NCBI RefSeq assembly: GCF_009769165.1
Contig: NZ_CP043476.1
Span: 4,595,001 to 4,659,000 of the forward strand
DNA: 64,000 nt
Reading direction: 5' to 3'
From: Xanthomonas hyacinthi
GTDB lineage: Bacteria; Pseudomonadota; Gammaproteobacteria; Xanthomonadales; Xanthomonadaceae
Below are positions 1 through 11,886 of the stretch, in pieces. How positions within the stretch are numbered: position 1 is the stretch's first letter; every line of letters starts with the position of its first letter. The notes below the pieces were generated by a model. It did not search any database. It had not been told where the DNA came from and saw only the letters and a list, made by a program, of their open reading frames with translations. Position numbers and translations under genes: made by a program.

Positions 1-3000
1 GTTACTGCCGGAACGATTCCTCTTGGGACCGGCGAGAACTGTACGACCTGGGTCAGGGATGGGTTCCAAGCGGCAGGTGTTTCGATGCCGCAGGGCATGG
101 ACTGGAACGGAAGTCCGTATGGCCAAGGGGTTTTTGACTACATATACGATTTGTTCAAGAGTTCGCCGGGTGACCCAACAAGTGAGGTAACTTGGCAGGA
201 TATGTACGATCTCTTGCCGCAGCCTTATAAGGACGTAATCGATAAGGTCAAAGAGTATATCGCGACCAGTAAGGAATTGGTGGAGGATACGTGGGAATCG
301 ATCAAGGACTTCTTTAATGACGCCAAAAAATTCATTGCGCGCAGGGATCCGCTCGTGCTGGATCTGGATGGGGACGGCATCGAGACCGTTGCTGCGACGG
401 GAACTATTCTCTTCGATCATGACGGTGACGGTGTCAGGAGCGGCACCGGCTGGATTGCCTCTGACGACGGTCTGCTGGTATTAGATCGCAATGGCAACGG
501 ATTGATAGACAACGGTGGCGAGTTATTCGGTGCCGATACTGCCTTGTCTGATGGCAGCAAGGCTACCTCAGGTTTTGCCGCACTAGCAGATCTTGACAGT
601 AATGAAGACGGCGTGTTCGACGCCGAGGATGCCGAATTCGACAACGTCCGTGTATGGCGCGACCTGAACCAGGACGGCATCTCCCAGGCGGGAGAGTTGT
701 TTACTTTGGACCAGTTGGGTATCGCTTCCATCAATCTGACCCCAGCAACGACGGCAGACCTCGACCTTGGTAATGGCAATGTGGTCGACAATCGGGGAAC
801 GTTCACCCGCACAGATGGCACCACTGGTTTGGCAGGCGATCTCCTGCTGGCAATGAACCATTTCTTCAGCGATTTCACCGGGTCGCTGGACCCTGTGACG
901 GTGACAGACGAGGCCGGGCGGCTTCCCGGACTCAAGGGAAGTGGCGCTGTCCGTGATCTGGCGGAAGCGGCAAGCTTGTCGACGAATCTCCTATCAGCAG
1001 TTCAGGCATTGGGGCCTGGGATTTCGCGCAACTCCATGCGGGACGAACTCGATACGATCGTCTCGCTGTGGGCAGGCACCTCTACCATGCAGAGCAGCGA
1101 GGAGGTTCTGGAGACCACGGGTACGGTGACGCGCACCATCTACTACCATGGCGCGGTGCCTGCATCCGTGACCGCCCAAGGCGAAGCGGCAGTCGAAGCA
1201 TGGAAACAGCAGCAGCACGCCGAACTGGCCCCCATCATCGCCATCCTGGAGCAGTTCAACGGCTCCAGTCTGGTCAGTTTCCAGAACGACCGTGTATCGA
1301 CCGGCGGCAACACCTACGTCTGGAAGACAATAACCCACGCGGACAGCAGCACGGAACAGGTAATGAGTATCGTGCTCCAGCCGGAGCAGATCAGTACGTT
1401 GCTGGAAGCCTATGCTGAGCTTAAGGAATCCATCTACGCAAGACTGGTGCTGGACACTCGGCTAGATGCCTATATGGGCAGTCTGAATATGCAGTTGGTG
1501 GATGGCCAACTGCTATTCGACCTCACGGGGCTTAATTCCATGCTGAGCGACAAGCGGCAGAGCAACCTGGGCGAGGCTTTCCAGGATCTGGTCGATCTCT
1601 ATCGCTACGCAGGAACGTTCCTCACTTCGGCAGGCTGGAATGGTGCCGAGTTCCTTGCGACCTGGGTCGCGGATGCCACGACAACTCCCGAGGGACTGGA
1701 CGCACTGTCGTTCGCGGGGATTGACCTGGCAACAGGAAGCCTGACCGGCACCAGCGGGAATGATGTGCTGTGGGGCGACGGGAACGGCAATACCCTGCGC
1801 GGCGGTGCTGGCGGTGATCTGCTGGTGGGCAATGCCGGCAACGATACGCTCGCTGGCGATAACGGGCGGGATATTCTTCTTGGAGGGTCCGGGAACGATA
1901 CGCTCAACGGCGGAGCGGGCGACGATCGCCTTATCGGTGGAGTGGGTAACGACAACCTGACTGGTGGCGACGGTTCGGACATCTACATCTACGAACTGGG
2001 CGATGGTCAAGATACGATCAACAACTACGACGTCAGTGCAGGCAGATTCGACGTTCTTGTGTTGGGTGAAGGTATCACCCCGGATGGCTTGACCGCGACG
2101 CGCCTCAACAACAACCTGATCCTGTCCATCAATGGAACGACCGATCGGATCACGGTCAACAACTACTTTACGGCCGATGGCGCGGGCGGGTACCAGCTGG
2201 ATCAGATCCGCTTCGCGGACGGCACGATCTGGACGGTCGACGTCCTCAAGCCGCTGGTGCAGATCCCAACGGAAGGCAACGACAACCTGTATGGGTACGC
2301 CGGCAGCGACACGCTGACGGGGCTCGTGGGCAATGACGCGATTTACGGCTACGGTGACGACGATGTTCTGGAGGGTGGTCTCGGCAACGACAGCTTGTCC
2401 GGGGGCACTGGGTCCGACACCTATCTCTTCAATGCCGGCGATGGCCAGGACACCATCGACAACTACGACAACAGCGCAGGTCGGTTCGATGTGCTGCAGC
2501 TGGGCGAGGGCATTGCCCCCGCGGACGTGACGGCCCGGCGCTCAGGTACGAACCTGGTGCTGAGTTTCGCCGGCAGCACTGACAGGATCACCATCACCAA
2601 CTATTTCGAATCGGACGCTGCCGGGTACTATCGCCTGGACGAGATCCGGTTCGCCGATGGATCGGCCTGGAATGTCGCAACCGTCAAGTCGTTGGTCCAG
2701 ATCCCCACCGAGGACAACGACAACCTCTATGGCTATGCGAGCAATGACAATCTGTCGGGCCTGGCAGGTGACGACGCGATCTATGGGTATGGCGGCAACG
2801 ATGTGTTGGAAGGTGGGGCGGGCAACGACTTCCTGTCGGGCGGAGCCGGCTCGGACATCTATCGGTTCAATGCCGGGGATGGCCAGGACACCATCGACAA
2901 CTACGATAACAGCAGCGGAAGAGTTGACGCGCTCGAGTTAGGCGAAGGCATTGCCCCCGCGGACGTGACGGCACGTCGCTCGGGTAACAACCTGATCCTG

Positions 3001-6000
3001 ACGTTCGCCGGCAGCACCGACAAGATCACGGTGACCAACTATTTCGAATCGGACGCTGCTGGGCACTACCGCCTGGATGAAATTCGGTTCGCGAACGGTA
3101 CGACCTGGGATGTCCAGACGGTCAAAGATCTGGTCCAAGTGCCTACCGCAGGCGACGATGCGCTCTACGGCTATGAGACGGACGACAATCTTTCGGGATT
3201 GGATGGGGCCGATACGCTGTATGGGTACGGGGGGAATGATCGTCTCGTTGGCGGGGCCGGCAACGATCTGTTGACGGGCGGAGCCGGTTCGGATGTGTAT
3301 GTGGTCAACCCTGGTGATGGCCAGGACATCATCAACAACTACGATACGTCCGCTAATCGTGTTGACGCGATCGAGTTTGGTGCCGGCATTGCGGCAAGTG
3401 ACGTCACTATCCGTCGCAGCGGCGCGCATCTGGTGCTGACCATCAACGGAACCGATGACCGAATCACGGTCTCCAACTACTTCGATCAGGATGCGGCCGG
3501 TTACTACCGGCTTGATGAGATCCGATTTGCGGACGAGACGGTCTGGAACATCGAGACGGTCAAGGCCCTGGTCCAAGTGCCGACGGAAGGTGCCGATACG
3601 CTCTACGGCTACGCCACAAACGACAACCTGACCGGCGCGGGTGGAAACGACACCCTTTACGGCTACGGCGGCAATGACGTCCTGGCGGGCGATTCGGGCA
3701 ACGATACACTCGATGGCGGCGCCGGTTCCGACACCTACCTGTTTGACTTGGGGGATGGTCAGGACACGATCAACAACTACGACACCAGCAACGGCCGAAC
3801 CGATGTGCTGTTGTTCGGACAGAATGTCGTCCCGGCCGATGTCACCGTTCGCCGCGTCAATGACAACCTGGTGCTGGCGATCAACGGCACCGATGATCGG
3901 GTGACGATTTCCAACTACTTCAACGGAGATGCGGCGGGCGCTTACCAGCTCGATGAGATCCGGTTCGCCGGCTCGCTGGGTACGGTCTGGGACGTTAATG
4001 CTGTCAAGGCGCTCGTGCTGGCGCCGACTAGTGGGGACGATACGCTGCAGGGCTATGCATCAAACGACACCATTGCTGGCGGCAATGGCAACGACACAAT
4101 CTATGGCAATGCGGGCGACGACCTGCTGCAGGGCGAGTCCGGCAACGATGTACTTTACGGAGGAGCCGGGCACGATACGCTGGTGGGCGGCGAAGGGAAC
4201 GATTCGCTCAATGGCGATGCGGGTGACGACGTCCTCCAGGGTGGGCTTGGCAACGACAGCCTCAACGGCGGTGCCGGTTCGGATACCTATCTCTTCAACG
4301 CGGGCGATGGCCAGGACGTCATCAGCAATTACGACACCAGTACCGGGCGTGTCGACGTGCTGCAGCTGGGTGAGGGCATCCTGTCGACGGACGTGACCGC
4401 ACGGCGGTCCAACAACGATCTGGTGCTGGCCTTCGCCGGCAGCGACGATCGGGTGATCGTCTCCAACTACTTCGCCGGCGATGCCGCCGGGAACTACCAG
4501 CTCGACCAGATCCGCTTCGCCGACGAGACGGTGTGGGATGTGGCGACAGTCAAGGCCTTGGTACTGGTGCCGACCAGCGGCAACGATATCTTGCAGGGCT
4601 ATGCATCGGACGATGTCCTTGCCGGTGGCGATGGCAATGACACGATCTATGGCAATTCGGGCGATGACGTGCTGCAGGGCGAGTCCGGCAGCGATGTACT
4701 TTATGGCGGGGCCGGGCACGATACGCTGGTAGGTGGCGAAGGGAACGATTCGCTCAATGGCGATGCGGGCGACGACGTCCTCCAAGGTGGTCTGGGCAAC
4801 GACAGCCTCAATGGCGGCGCCGGTTCGGATACCTATCTCTTCAACGCAGGCGATGGCCAGGACGTTATCACCAACTACGACACCAGTGCCGGGCGTGTCG
4901 ACGTGCTGCAGCTGGGCGAGGGCATCCTGTCGGCGGAGGTGACCGCACGGCGGTCCAACAACGATCTGGTGCTGACCTTCGCCGGCAGCGACGATCGGGT
5001 GACCGTCTCCAACTACTTCATCGGCGATGCGGCCGGGAATTACCAACTCGACCTGATCCGTTTCGCCGACGAGACGGCCTGGGACGTGGAGGCGGTCAAG
5101 GCGCTGGTGCTGCTGCCGACCACGGGGGCGGACACGCTCCAGGGCTACGCCAGTGACGACGCCATCTCCGGAGGCGCCGGCGACGACATCCTGTACGGCA
5201 ATGCCGGCAACGACACCCTACATGGTCAGGATGGCAACGACACCCTCTATGGCGGGAACGATGACGACACGGTAACGGGCGGTGTCGGCACCGACACACT
5301 CAACGGCGATGCCGACGACGATGTGCTCGATGGCGGTATCGACAACGACATTTTGCGCGGCGGGGCCGGCAATGACCACCTGACCGGCGGATTGGGCAAC
5401 GATCAGGTGGAAGGCGGCGAGGGCGACGACCATTACCACTTCGCCGCTGGCGATGGGCAGGACACGATCAACGACACCCAGGGCCTGAGCACGATTCACC
5501 TGTCGGGTCTGCCGCTTGGGCAGGTCTACTTGCGCCGTGACGGTACGGCACTGGTACTGCGTTTCATCGGGTCTTCGACCGACCAGATCCGGTTGGTCAA
5601 CTTCTTCGATACAAGCACCCAGCTGGCCCTGCGTGGCGTGGTCATTGACACCGGCGATGGAACTCCTTGGTCGCTGGATGCCGCCGCGGTGGATGCGGCG
5701 GCCCTGCTGGGCACGTCGCTGGACGACGTGATCGATGGCAACACGCTGGACAACGCGATCGAAGGCCTGGCCGGTAACGATACGCTCCGCGGCGGTGCCG
5801 GTGCGGACACTCTGGACGGCGGCGCAGGCAATGACGCGCTGTACGGCCAGGCCGGCGGCGACGTGCTGACGGGCGGAGAGGGTAACGACCTGCTCGATGG
5901 CGGTACGGGGGCCGACCAGTTGGCCGGTGGTAGCGGTGACGACACCTACGTGGTCGACGATGTGGGCGATGTCGTGACCGAGGCCGCCGAGGCAGGTAAC

Positions 6001-9000
6001 GATCTGGTCAGGACCAGCATCAGCTATGTGCTGCCCGAGAACGTCGAGCGTGTCGAACTGACCGGAACCGCCGACATCGACGGCACCGGCAACGCGCTGG
6101 ACAACACGCTCACCGGCAACAGCGGCAACAACCGCCTGCAGGGACTGGCGGGCGACGACGTGCTCTTCGGCAACGATGGCGACGACACGTTGGACGGCGG
6201 CACCGGCAACGATCAGCTACACGGCGGCAGTGGTGCCGACGTGCTGCTCGGCGGTGTCGGCAACGACGTGCTGGACGGTGGCGCGGGCGTCGACCAACTG
6301 ATGGGTGGCGCCGGGGACGACCTCTACCAGGTGGACGAGTCCGGCGACGTCATCGTCGAACTGGCGGACGAGGGCATCGACGTGGTGCAGTCGACGGCCT
6401 ACAGCTATGCCCTGTCGGCGAACGTCGAGCACCTGACCCTGGTGCAGGGCAGCAGTGCCTACGAGGGCATCGGCAATGCGCTGGACAACGTGCTGACCGG
6501 CAACGGCAACGACAACCGCCTGGACGGCGGCGCCGGTGCCGACACCCTGATCGGCGGCCTGGGCAACGACACCTACGTAGCCAACAACGTGGACGACGTC
6601 GTGGTCGAGAACGCCAGCGAAGGCACCGATACGGTGGAATCGAGCATCAGCTACACGCTGGGCGCGACGCTGGAGAACCTGACCCTGCTGGGTACGGCCA
6701 ACCTGGATGCCACCGGCAACACCGACGACAACATGATCCGCGGCAATGCCGGCAACAACCGCATCGAGGGCGGCGCCGGCGCCGATACGCTGTACGGTGG
6801 CGCCGGTGACGACGACTACGTGGCGGTGTCGGCCTCCGACCGCGTGTACGAGTACGCCGACGAGGGCACCGACACCGTCGAGCGCGTGTTCGAGACCAAC
6901 CTGGTCCTGGAGAACAATGTCGAGAACCTGATCCTGGGTGCGGGGATCACCACCGGCAACGGCAATGGCCTGGACAACACGATCACCGGCAACGCCGGCG
7001 ACAATACCCTCGCTGGCCTGGACGGGGACGATGTGTTGCATGGGCTGGATGGAGACGATGCGCTGTTCGGTGGAAACGGGACCGATGCGCTGTATGGCGG
7101 TACCGGCGACGATTATCTCGACGGGGGCGCTGGCATCGACTACATGGAAGGCGGTGTGGGCAACGACAACTACATCCTCGACCACAGCGACGACGTCGTG
7201 GTCGAAGCTGTGGGCGAGGGAACGGACCAGGTCCAGGCCTCGGCGTCGTACGCGCTGTCGGCGAACATCGAGGACCTGTTCCTGACCGGCAGCGCTGCGA
7301 TCAATGGTGCCGGCAACGACTGGGACAACTACATCGCCGGCAATGGGGCCGCCAACACGATCCACGGCGGTGGCGGCAACGACACGATCGTCGGTGGCGG
7401 TGGTGACGATACCCTGGTCGGTGGCGCTGGGGACGACAAATACGTCTTCGACGCCAGTTCGGGCAGCGATGTCGTCGACAATGCCGATGGCGGCTTCGAC
7501 GGCATCTTCTTCACCAATGGCATTACCCGTGAGCGACTGTCCTTCAGCCGCGACGGCGATGACCTGCTGATCTTTGTCGATGCCAGTGTGGTGCCATCGG
7601 TTCGCGTGCTGAACCATTTCCTCGGTGGCGATGCGGCGATCGACTACGTGCAGCCGGATGGCGGCTATTACCTCACTACTGCTGAGATCAACCAGATCGT
7701 GGCAGGAGGCAGCACCGGCGGCGAGTATGACCAGGTCATCGAAGGCACCGCGGCCGGCGAGCAACTGGTGGGCAGTTCGGGCAAGGACCTGATCAAGGGC
7801 CTGGCGGGCGACGACCAACTGTTCGGCATGAGCGGCGACGACACCCTGCAGGGGGGCGAGGGCGACGACTACCTGTCTGGCGGCAATGGCAGCGGCTCCG
7901 GTTCGGGCGATGATCGCCTGGAAGGCGGGGCCGGTGCGGACACGCTGGTGGGCGAGGATGGCGTCAACACCCTGATCGGTGGCGCCGGCAACGACAACTA
8001 CGTCTACGGCGGCGACCAGGACACGATCGACAATACCGGTGGCGGTACCGATGGCGTGTTCTTCAACAATGGAATCGCCGCCAGCGACCTGGCGTTCTAT
8101 CGCGATGGCGACGACCTGGTCATCGCCGTGGCCGGCAATGCCAGCGGCTTCGTGCGTGTCACCGGCCACTTCCTCGGCGGCGACCTGGCGCTGGACTTCG
8201 TCCAGCCGGCCAGCGACAACATGCTGAACACGGCGGCGATCAATGCTTTGGTCCAGACGGGCTATCCGGGCAGTGGAGAGCCCGGCGGCGGCGATCCCGA
8301 TCCGGGCGAGGGCGACCCCGGTACCGGCAATCCTGGCGGCGGCAACGAAGGAAACGATGCGGATTACCCAAATGTCGTCACCGGCACGGCGAATGGCGAG
8401 CAACTGCTCGGCAGTTCCGGCCGCGATCTGATCCGAGGCCTGGGCGGTGCGGACGAACTGTTCGGTTTCGGTGGCGACGACAAGCTGGACGGTGGCGACG
8501 GCGACGACTACATCTCCGGCGGTAACGGTTCCTTCAGCGGGTCGGGCAACGACATCCTGATCGGCGGAGCGGGAAATGACACGCTGGTCGGCGAGGACGG
8601 CAACGACATGCTGATCGGCGGGGCAGGAGACGACTTCTACTACTACGCGTCCGGCTCGGGCAGCGACACGGTGGATAACACCGGTGGCGGCACCGACTGG
8701 CTCTACTTCACTGATGTCAGTAGCACGCGCCTGAGCTTCCATCAGGATGGTGATGACCTGATCGTCCGCGTTGACGGCGATGCGGGACAGCAGATTCGCG
8801 TGCTGGACCACTTCCTGGGCGGCGAACATGCGATCAGCTATGTCCAGCCGAGCAATGGCAATGCGATCCCGGCCTCGAACATTCCGGCGTTGTTGACGGC
8901 ACTGCCGCAGGGCAGCAGTGCAGCGGCATTCCTGGCCGTGGAAACGAGTTCCATCAGCAGTGTTGGCCTTACATCCTTGCCGGTGGCATCGACCGATTCC

Positions 9001-9432
9001 GTCGCGCTGGACGAAGGCCTGCCGCAGGCGGCGTTCCAGGTCGTGTCCAAGATGGCGGTGCCCGAAGCTACCACGCTAGGCGAACGGAATCCGGCCAGCG
9101 ACGTGGGGGAACCAACGAGAGGCGCAAACATCGATGATGACGTCGAGCTTCCTGCGTCCTTCGTCGGCGGGCCAATTTCAAGGCCTGATCACGTCGATTC
9201 GTGGAGGACGCACAGGCTGATGGATCGTCATGGGGGGATCACCCGTTATTGGGAATTGGATGGGCCTCAGTTCGCCATCGACGACCAACTGCCGGTAAGC
9301 CACTCCGCCGCCGCCCTGGAGTTGGATGGCCTGATCCACGCAATGGCCGGTTTCCAGTCGCAGGAGGCGATGATCATGGCGCAGCATCCTTACGAATTCA
9401 GGCAGAACCCGGCGTTCGCAGTGCAAGTGTGA
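1..9432 (+). CDS. Giant RTX (haemolysin-type calcium-binding) exoprotein, 5' partial
   Basis: The frame is open from base 1, so the ATG at 85 is not a proven start and the N-terminus lies outside the window. At least 3143 codons are visible. Codon 14 (40-42) is a Cys in a Glu-Asn-Cys context that aligns with Cys106 of the second RTX protein (22519-30123), suggesting a permuted papain/NlpC-P60-like domain. Next come EF-hand-like Asp-rich motifs (LDLDGDGIE at 358-384, FDHDGDGV near 415-440, DLNQDGI near 660-685), an alpha-helical linker, and from about 1750 to 8900 an RTX solenoid of GGxGxDxLx nonapeptides interleaved with HCBP-related domains ([17 protein letters not shown]). Such proteins are exported unfolded by type I secretion and fold on external Ca2+. 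The C-terminus has no Cys and shares an 'AMAGF' motif with its paralogue. A GC-rich hairpin follows the stop. Confidence 0.95.
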   Translation, partial: VTAGTIPLGTGENCTTWVRDGFQAAGVSMPQGMDWNGSPYGQGVFDYIYDLFKSSPGDPTSEVTWQDMYDLLPQPYKDVIDKVKEYIATSKELVEDTWESIKDFFNDAKKFIARRDPLVLDLDGDGIETVAATGTILFDHDGDGVRSGTGWIASDDGLLVLDRNGNGLIDNGGELFGADTALSDGSKATSGFAALADLDSNEDGVFDAEDAEFDNVRVWRDLNQDGISQAGELFTLDQLGIASINLTPATTADLDLGNGNVVDNRGTFTRTDGTTGLAGDLLLAMNHFFSDFTGSLDPVTVTDEAGRLPGLKGSGAVRDLAEAASLSTNLLSAVQALGPGISRNSMRDELDTIVSLWAGTSTMQSSEEVLETTGTVTRTIYYHGAVPASVTAQGEAAVEAWKQQQHAELAPIIAILEQFNGSSLVSFQNDRVSTGGNTYVWKTITHADSSTEQVMSIVLQPEQISTLLEAYAELKESIYARLVLDTRLDAYMGSLNMQLVDGQLLFDLTGLNSMLSDKRQSNLGEAFQDLVDLYRYAGTFLTSAGWNGAEFLATWVADATTTPEGLDALSFAGIDLATGSLTGTSGNDVLWGDGNGNTLRGGAGGDLLVGNAGNDTLAGDNGRDILLGGSGNDTLNGGAGDDRLIGGVGNDNLTGGDGSDIYIYELGDGQDTINNYDVSAGRFDVLVLGEGITPDGLTATRLNNNLILSINGTTDRITVNNYFTADGAGGYQLDQIRFADGTIWTVDVLKPLVQIPTEGNDNLYGYAGSDTLTGLVGNDAIYGYGDDDVLEGGLGNDSLSGGTGSDTYLFNAGDGQDTIDNYDNSAGRFDVLQLGEGIAPADVTARRSGTNLVLSFAGSTDRITITNYFESDAAGYYRLDEIRFADGSAWNVATVKSLVQIPTEDNDNLYGYASNDNLSGLAGDDAIYGYGGNDVLEGGAGNDFLSGGAGSDIYRFNAGDGQDTIDNYDNSSGRVDALELGEGIAPADVTARRSGNNLILTFAGSTDKITVTNYFESDAAGHYRLDEIRFANGTTWDVQTVKDLVQVPTAGDDALYGYETDDNLSGLDGADTLYGYGGNDRLVGGAGNDLLTGGAGSDVYVVNPGDGQDIINNYDTSANRVDAIEFGAGIAASDVTIRRSGAHLVLTINGTDDRITVSNYFDQDAAGYYRLDEIRFADETVWNIETVKALVQVPTEGADTLYGYATNDNLTGAGGNDTLYGYGGNDVLAGDSGNDTLDGGAGSDTYLFDLGDGQDTINNYDTSNGRTDVLLFGQNVVPADVTVRRVNDNLVLAINGTDDRVTISNYFNGDAAGAYQLDEIRFAGSLGTVWDVNAVKALVLAPTSGDDTLQGYASNDTIAGGNGNDTIYGNAGDDLLQGESGNDVLYGGAGHDTLVGGEGNDSLNGDAGDDVLQGGLGNDSLNGGAGSDTYLFNAGDGQDVISNYDTSTGRVDVLQLGEGILSTDVTARRSNNDLVLAFAGSDDRVIVSNYFAGDAAGNYQLDQIRFADETVWDVATVKALVLVPTSGNDILQGYASDDVLAGGDGNDTIYGNSGDDVLQGESGSDVLYGGAGHDTLVGGEGNDSLNGDAGDDVLQGGLGNDSLNGGAGSDTYLFNAGDGQDVITNYDTSAGRVDVLQLGEGILSAEVTARRSNNDLVLTFAGSDDRVTVSNYFIGDAAGNYQLDLIRFADETAWDVEAVKALVLLPTTGADTLQGYASDDAISGGAGDDILYGNAGNDTLHGQDGNDTLYGGNDDDTVTGGVGTDTLNGDADDDVLDGGIDNDILRGGAGNDHLTGGLGNDQVEGGEGDDHYHFAAGDGQDTINDTQGLSTIHLSGLPLGQVYLRRDGTALVLRFIGSSTDQIRLVNFFDTSTQLALRGVVIDTGDGTPWSLDAAAVDAAALLGTSLDDVIDGNTLDNAIEGLAGNDTLRGGAGADTLDGGAGNDALYGQAGGDVLTGGEGNDLLDGGTGADQLAGGSGDDTYVVDDVGDVVTEAAEAGNDLVRTSISYVLPENVERVELTGTADIDGTGNALDNTLTGNSGNNRLQGLAGDDVLFGNDGDDTLDGGTGNDQLHGGSGADVLLGGVGNDVLDGGAGVDQLMGGAGDDLYQVDESGDVIVELADEGIDVVQSTAYSYALSANVEHLTLVQGSSAYEGIGNALDNVLTGNGNDNRLDGGAGADTLIGGLGNDTYVANNVDDVVVENASEGTDTVESSISYTLGATLENLTLLGTANLDATGNTDDNMIRGNAGNNRIEGGAGADTLYGGAGDDDYVAVSASDRVYEYADEGTDTVERVFETNLVLENNVENLILGAGITTGNGNGLDNTITGNAGDNTLAGLDGDDVLHGLDGDDALFGGNGTDALYGGTGDDYLDGGAGIDYMEGGVGNDNYILDHSDDVVVEAVGEGTDQVQASASYALSANIEDLFLTGSAAINGAGNDWDNYIAGNGAANTIHGGGGNDTIVGGGGDDTLVGGAGDDKYVFDASSGSDVVDNADGGFDGIFFTNGITRERLSFSRDGDDLLIFVDASVVPSVRVLNHFLGGDAAIDYVQPDGGYYLTTAEINQIVAGGSTGGEYDQVIEGTAAGEQLVGSSGKDLIKGLAGDDQLFGMSGDDTLQGGEGDDYLSGGNGSGSGSGDDRLEGGAGADTLVGEDGVNTLIGGAGNDNYVYGGDQDTIDNTGGGTDGVFFNNGIAASDLAFYRDGDDLVIAVAGNASGFVRVTGHFLGGDLALDFVQPASDNMLNTAAINALVQTGYPGSGEPGGGDPDPGEGDPGTGNPGGGNEGNDADYPNVVTGTANGEQLLGSSGRDLIRGLGGADELFGFGGDDKLDGGDGDDYISGGNGSFSGSGNDILIGGAGNDTLVGEDGNDMLIGGAGDDFYYYASGSGSDTVDNTGGGTDWLYFTDVSSTRLSFHQDGDDLIVRVDGDAGQQIRVLDHFLGGEHAISYVQPSNGNAIPASNIPALLTALPQGSSAAAFLAVETSSISSVGLTSLPVASTDSVALDEGLPQAAFQVVSKMAVPEATTLGERNPASDVGEPTRGANIDDDVELPASFVGGPISRPDHVDSWRTHRLMDRHGGITRYWELDGPQFAIDDQLPVSHSAAALELDGLIHAMAGFQSQEAMIMAQHPYEFRQNPAFAVQV
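2257..5106 (+). repeat. Tandem coding repeats, period 438 then 546 bp
   Basis: Within the first RTX gene, the junction codons Leu-Val-Gln/Leu ... Pro-Thr recur at 2257, 2695, 3133, 3571, 4015, 4561 and 5107. The spacings are 438, 438, 438, 444, 546 and 546 bp. Each unit holds one HCBP-related domain plus nonapeptides. The 546-bp units are 108 bp longer, exactly four 27-bp nonapeptide codings, and the two of them are nearly identical to each other, so they look like a recent duplication. Confidence 0.85.
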
Positions 9433-9447
9433 GTTGAGGTCATGGGA

Positions 9448-9474
9448 GCCGGAGGGGAGAGCTCCTCCTCCGGC
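9448..9474 (+). terminator. Putative terminator hairpin after first RTX gene
   Basis: GCCGGAGG at 9448-9455 pairs with CCTCCGGC at 9467-9474, and GGAG/CTCC inside may extend the stem. It starts 15 bp after the RTX stop. The following bases (TTGCGTGT) are not a clean T-tract, so intrinsic termination is likely but not certain. Confidence 0.5.
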
Positions 9475-9608
9475 TTGCGTGTACTGATTTCTCCTGGCCC
9501 GTGCAGTGAAATTCGCAAGCCTTGGGGAGTCTGTGCTCACATGGCTTCGTTAGTGCTCTCTGACGAGGTGGCCAGCAGAGGACTTTATCTCCGCCCCCTC
9601 TGATTTGG

Positions 9609-10025
9609 CTATGGCGCGGGGACTTTGCGCCCTTGAAGTTCAACTAGGATCGCCCCCGGCTGGCTGCCGACGAAATGGTACTTTCCGCCTTGTTCGCGCA
9701 GAAACAAGACATAGACATTGCCCGGCACACAGCAGTCATTCCGGCGTTCCGCGATGGTGTTGTCCACCACCATTTCAATGCGATCACCGATTGCCGCCTG
9801 CCCTTTTAGAACGCTTGCCACCCGGGCCTTGACCCGGAAGAACTTGTCGAACTCCTGACTCGTATGCGGCAGCAACTCAATGTCGTCGGTTACGACCACC
9901 AATTCGGCGCTTTGGACCCGTTGCTCCATGGAGGAACGGGTCCTTTCCACCGCACAAGCATTGCCAACTGATGCAAGCAAAGACAGCAGAAGGACCGGCA
10001 GCCAACTATTCAATGTGACTTTCAT
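9609..10025 (-). CDS. Small secreted protein, possible partner of orphan Rhs tip
   Basis: This 138-aa protein has an N-terminal hydrophobic signal segment (LPVLLLSLLASVG, residues 9-21) ending near Ala-Cys-Ala. It is probably periplasmic; a lipoprotein is possible but the lipobox is weak. A CC pair near residue 98 and a beta-rich body are visible, and I recognise no named family. The start codon overlaps the 3' end of the upstream Rhs-tip gene by 20 bp, indicating translational coupling. Position directly after a toxin-like gene and export to the periplasm fit an immunity or chaperone role, but that is inference from context. No catalytic motif is seen. Confidence 0.7.
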   Translation of the reverse strand: MKVTLNSWLPVLLLSLLASVGNACAVERTRSSMEQRVQSAELVVVTDDIELLPHTSQEFDKFFRVKARVASVLKGQAAIGDRIEMVVDNTIAERRNDCCVPGNVYVLFLREQGGKYHFVGSQPGAILVELQGRKVPAP

Positions 10026-10695
10026 CCCGCATCCTCAGGTCAGCATCGGGGAGCTGAATCCTTACATTGTTCTCGTTGCTGACAGCATTGCCCGTTTCAG
10101 AGCCAACTGCACCGGGAATGGCATGGCCCACCATCTCGTGCATGAGGATGGTACTTGGCGTCTGCGTCAAAGGTGCACCGGTCGAAGTCTGCATGTCCCC
10201 AGTATAGCTCTGACCTGTGACTACAACGTTCTGATCCGAAAGGCCGTTCCCAAGTGCCTGGGTTAAACCGCCCTGTACCTGAATATTCTCGCCGGTAACC
10301 GCATTCTTATAGGTATCGGCGATCTGGACGTTGATCGTCTTGTCACTAGAGATCGCTTGATTGAGACGATCAGAGTAATGCTGCGAAAAGCGTGATGTAT
10401 CGCCTGTGCTTTGAACTTGCTGCAGCGAGCCACTCTTGTCGAATTTGTAGACGCCTACAACCACCGAGTTAACCATCCTTTCGATGCGGACTTGTTCCCC
10501 AGGATTAACAGCTCGGATTTCCCGGCCATCAGGATCCGTGTAGCGATAGGGATTGTTGTTGGCGTAGGAATAACGGTTGAAGTTCGCCCCGGTATTCGGA
10601 TTGGCCCCAACCGGATCATTGGAGGCGTGTGCAGCGAAAACAAACATCAACCATAGCGCCAGTCCCGTGCTGGTTTTTGCAAATTGCATACGCAT
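10006..10695 (-). CDS. Orphan Rhs C-terminal tip with signal peptide and HExxxH motif
   Basis: This 229-aa product starts at ATG 10695, which overlaps the upstream stop as TGATG; a GTG at 10698 is also in frame. Residues up to about 25 form a signal peptide (LALWLMFVFAAHA). The next stretch is the conserved end of an Rhs core (DPVGANPNTG ... YANNNPYRYTDPDGRE), but the thousand-plus residues of YD repeats that normally precede it are absent. The C-terminal domain contains MHEMVGHAIPG and, downstream, TGNAVSNENN. His-Glu-x3-His spacing with a later Asn-Glu-Asn resembles metallopeptidase-like Rhs tips, although the spacing differs from classical HExxH. It is probably a secreted toxin-like protein. 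Activity is inferred. Confidence 0.8.
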   Translation of the reverse strand: MRMQFAKTSTGLALWLMFVFAAHASNDPVGANPNTGANFNRYSYANNNPYRYTDPDGREIRAVNPGEQVRIERMVNSVVVGVYKFDKSGSLQQVQSTGDTSRFSQHYSDRLNQAISSDKTINVQIADTYKNAVTGENIQVQGGLTQALGNGLSDQNVVVTGQSYTGDMQTSTGAPLTQTPSTILMHEMVGHAIPGAVGSETGNAVSNENNVRIQLPDADLRMRDESHIE

Positions 10696-11526
10696 CACTT
10701 GCCCCCTTGTTGGCTAACCGATTTCTGTTGTGCGAAGCGTTCCAGGTAGTTGTCCCAATCTGCCTTCGTCCATTCCCGCCATCCAAGCGCTTCGGCCTTC
10801 GATCGCCACTCAACGATTTGACGGTTATAGGCCAGGAATTCCGCTTGCTCGGCCGGCGGAATTTGTGCGGCCACGGAATATTTTCTTCTGAAACGCTGGT
10901 CTACCAGCATGATGTAGGCGTTGGCTTTGAGCGTCATCGCAAACACATCTTTGGGATTGGCCTCAAGAACCAAATCGATGACCTGGATCGCCCGAATAGG
11001 CTGGTTCCTTTGCAGGTAGTAAGGCGCCAACATCGCAGTGGCAAACACCGCCACGGACTCTCTGGAAGGTTTCGCTCCTGATCGCCTCTGGCGAAATCTT
11101 CAAGGCTTGCTCATAGCCACTATCAGGATGGAAGAGACCGCTGGTGGCATCCAAATTTGTCCACGCGCCTTGTTCCTCATCACCATATTTTGCGATCAGG
11201 TGGTAGGGGGCTGTCGTCAATGTCATTGGCAGCCCGAGCTTTTGCCCGAGCAGGACAATGGCTATCGGCATAACCATGCATTGCCCCTTGCGCCTTTCCA
11301 GGTAGGTGGACAGCAGCGAATTGTGAAGATCTTTGCCAAACGGATCTGTGAAGTCGTAGCCAAACGACCGGTAGTCGTTCCAAGGCCCCGGCTTATAGAG
11401 GGTCGATATCAGGAGATCGACCTTCACCTTGTTGGAGGCGTCCGGAGGAATGCGGGCCCGCACTTTGGCTTCCCATTGATCGAGTTGGCGAAGCGTTCCT
11501 GGCATGTCAACCTTGGGGTCGACCAT
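10695..11526 (-). pseudogene. Transglutaminase-like/TPR protein gene, frameshifted and 5' truncated
   Basis: Two overlapping frames together make one protein. Frame A (11526-10963) has a transglutaminase-like core: GQCMVMPIAIVLLGQKLGL contains the Cys nucleophile context, followed by APYHLIAKY with a His, then NLDATSG with an Asp. Frame B (about 11060-10695) carries the TPR-like tail (AIQVIDLVLEANPKD). Homology jumps from one frame to the other near 11058-11066, where two bases appear to be missing. An in-frame TAG lies just upstream of the ATG at 11526, and the expected signal peptide and N-terminal helices are absent. It belongs to the SirB1/transglutaminase-like superfamily. Its stop overlaps the Rhs-tip start, so the three genes once formed an operon. 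A sequencing error could explain the frameshift but not the missing 5' end. Confidence 0.75.
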
Positions 11527-11772
11527 ATGGTCGTATGAATGCTAGCAGGGATCTGCGGACGGTGCCGGGGGATGTTGCCTGCTTCCCACCGCCCTGCAAT
11601 GACACGCCGTTATGCCCTGCGAGACGCTCGCGATCTGCTTCCCGGCCGACAGGCCATGTGGGTGTGGGCACCAAGGATAACCGGGGTAAACCACTTAATT
11701 ATCAGCGTGTTAGTCAATTTTCGGCTGTTTTTTGTGCGAATCCCTGCCGACCCTCCTTTAGTACCGCAGTGC
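11527..11772. other. Intergenic stretch left of dif, no gene supported
   Basis: Short open frames on both strands here lack ribosome binding sites, recognisable motifs or sensible composition. The sequence becomes AT-richer toward 11700-11770, just before the dif-like site. It may hold the lost 5' end of the transglutaminase-like gene or debris from integrations at dif. Confidence 0.5.
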
Positions 11773-11800
11773 GTTTAACATAATATACATTATGCGAAAT
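11773..11800. other. dif: dif-like XerC/XerD recombination site
   Basis: A 28-bp site with arms TTTAACATAAT (11774-11784) and ATTATGCGAAAT (11789-11800) around a 4-6 bp centre; CATAAT/ATTATG form the inverted pair. Compared with the E. coli dif as I remember it, 24 of 28 positions agree, including 23 in a row (11774-11796). The right half contains TATACATTATGCGAA, which I recall as the attachment core used by Xanthomonas filamentous phages at dif. The XerD-type arm is fully conserved; differences are in the outer XerC arm. It is either the chromosomal dif (replication terminus) or a dif-derived att site left by a phage or integrative element. Confidence 0.85.
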
Positions 11801-11886
11801 GCGCTACGGGTCCGGGCGCGCTGGATCTGGCTGTGGATCAAGTCTTGCTTGCCCAGGCGCTCCCCTTGCGAAACGGAACTCACAGC

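Noticed and set aside
4019..5080. CRISPR-like regular repeats
   Set aside because: The periodicity is in frame with RTX nonapeptides and 438/546-bp protein modules, without unique spacers.
6217..8829. 870-aa open frame on the minus strand inside the first RTX gene
   Set aside because: It is the antisense shadow of the glycine/aspartate repeats (Val/Ala/Arg-rich, repetitive) with no start site or domain; the plus-strand RTX frame explains the sequence.
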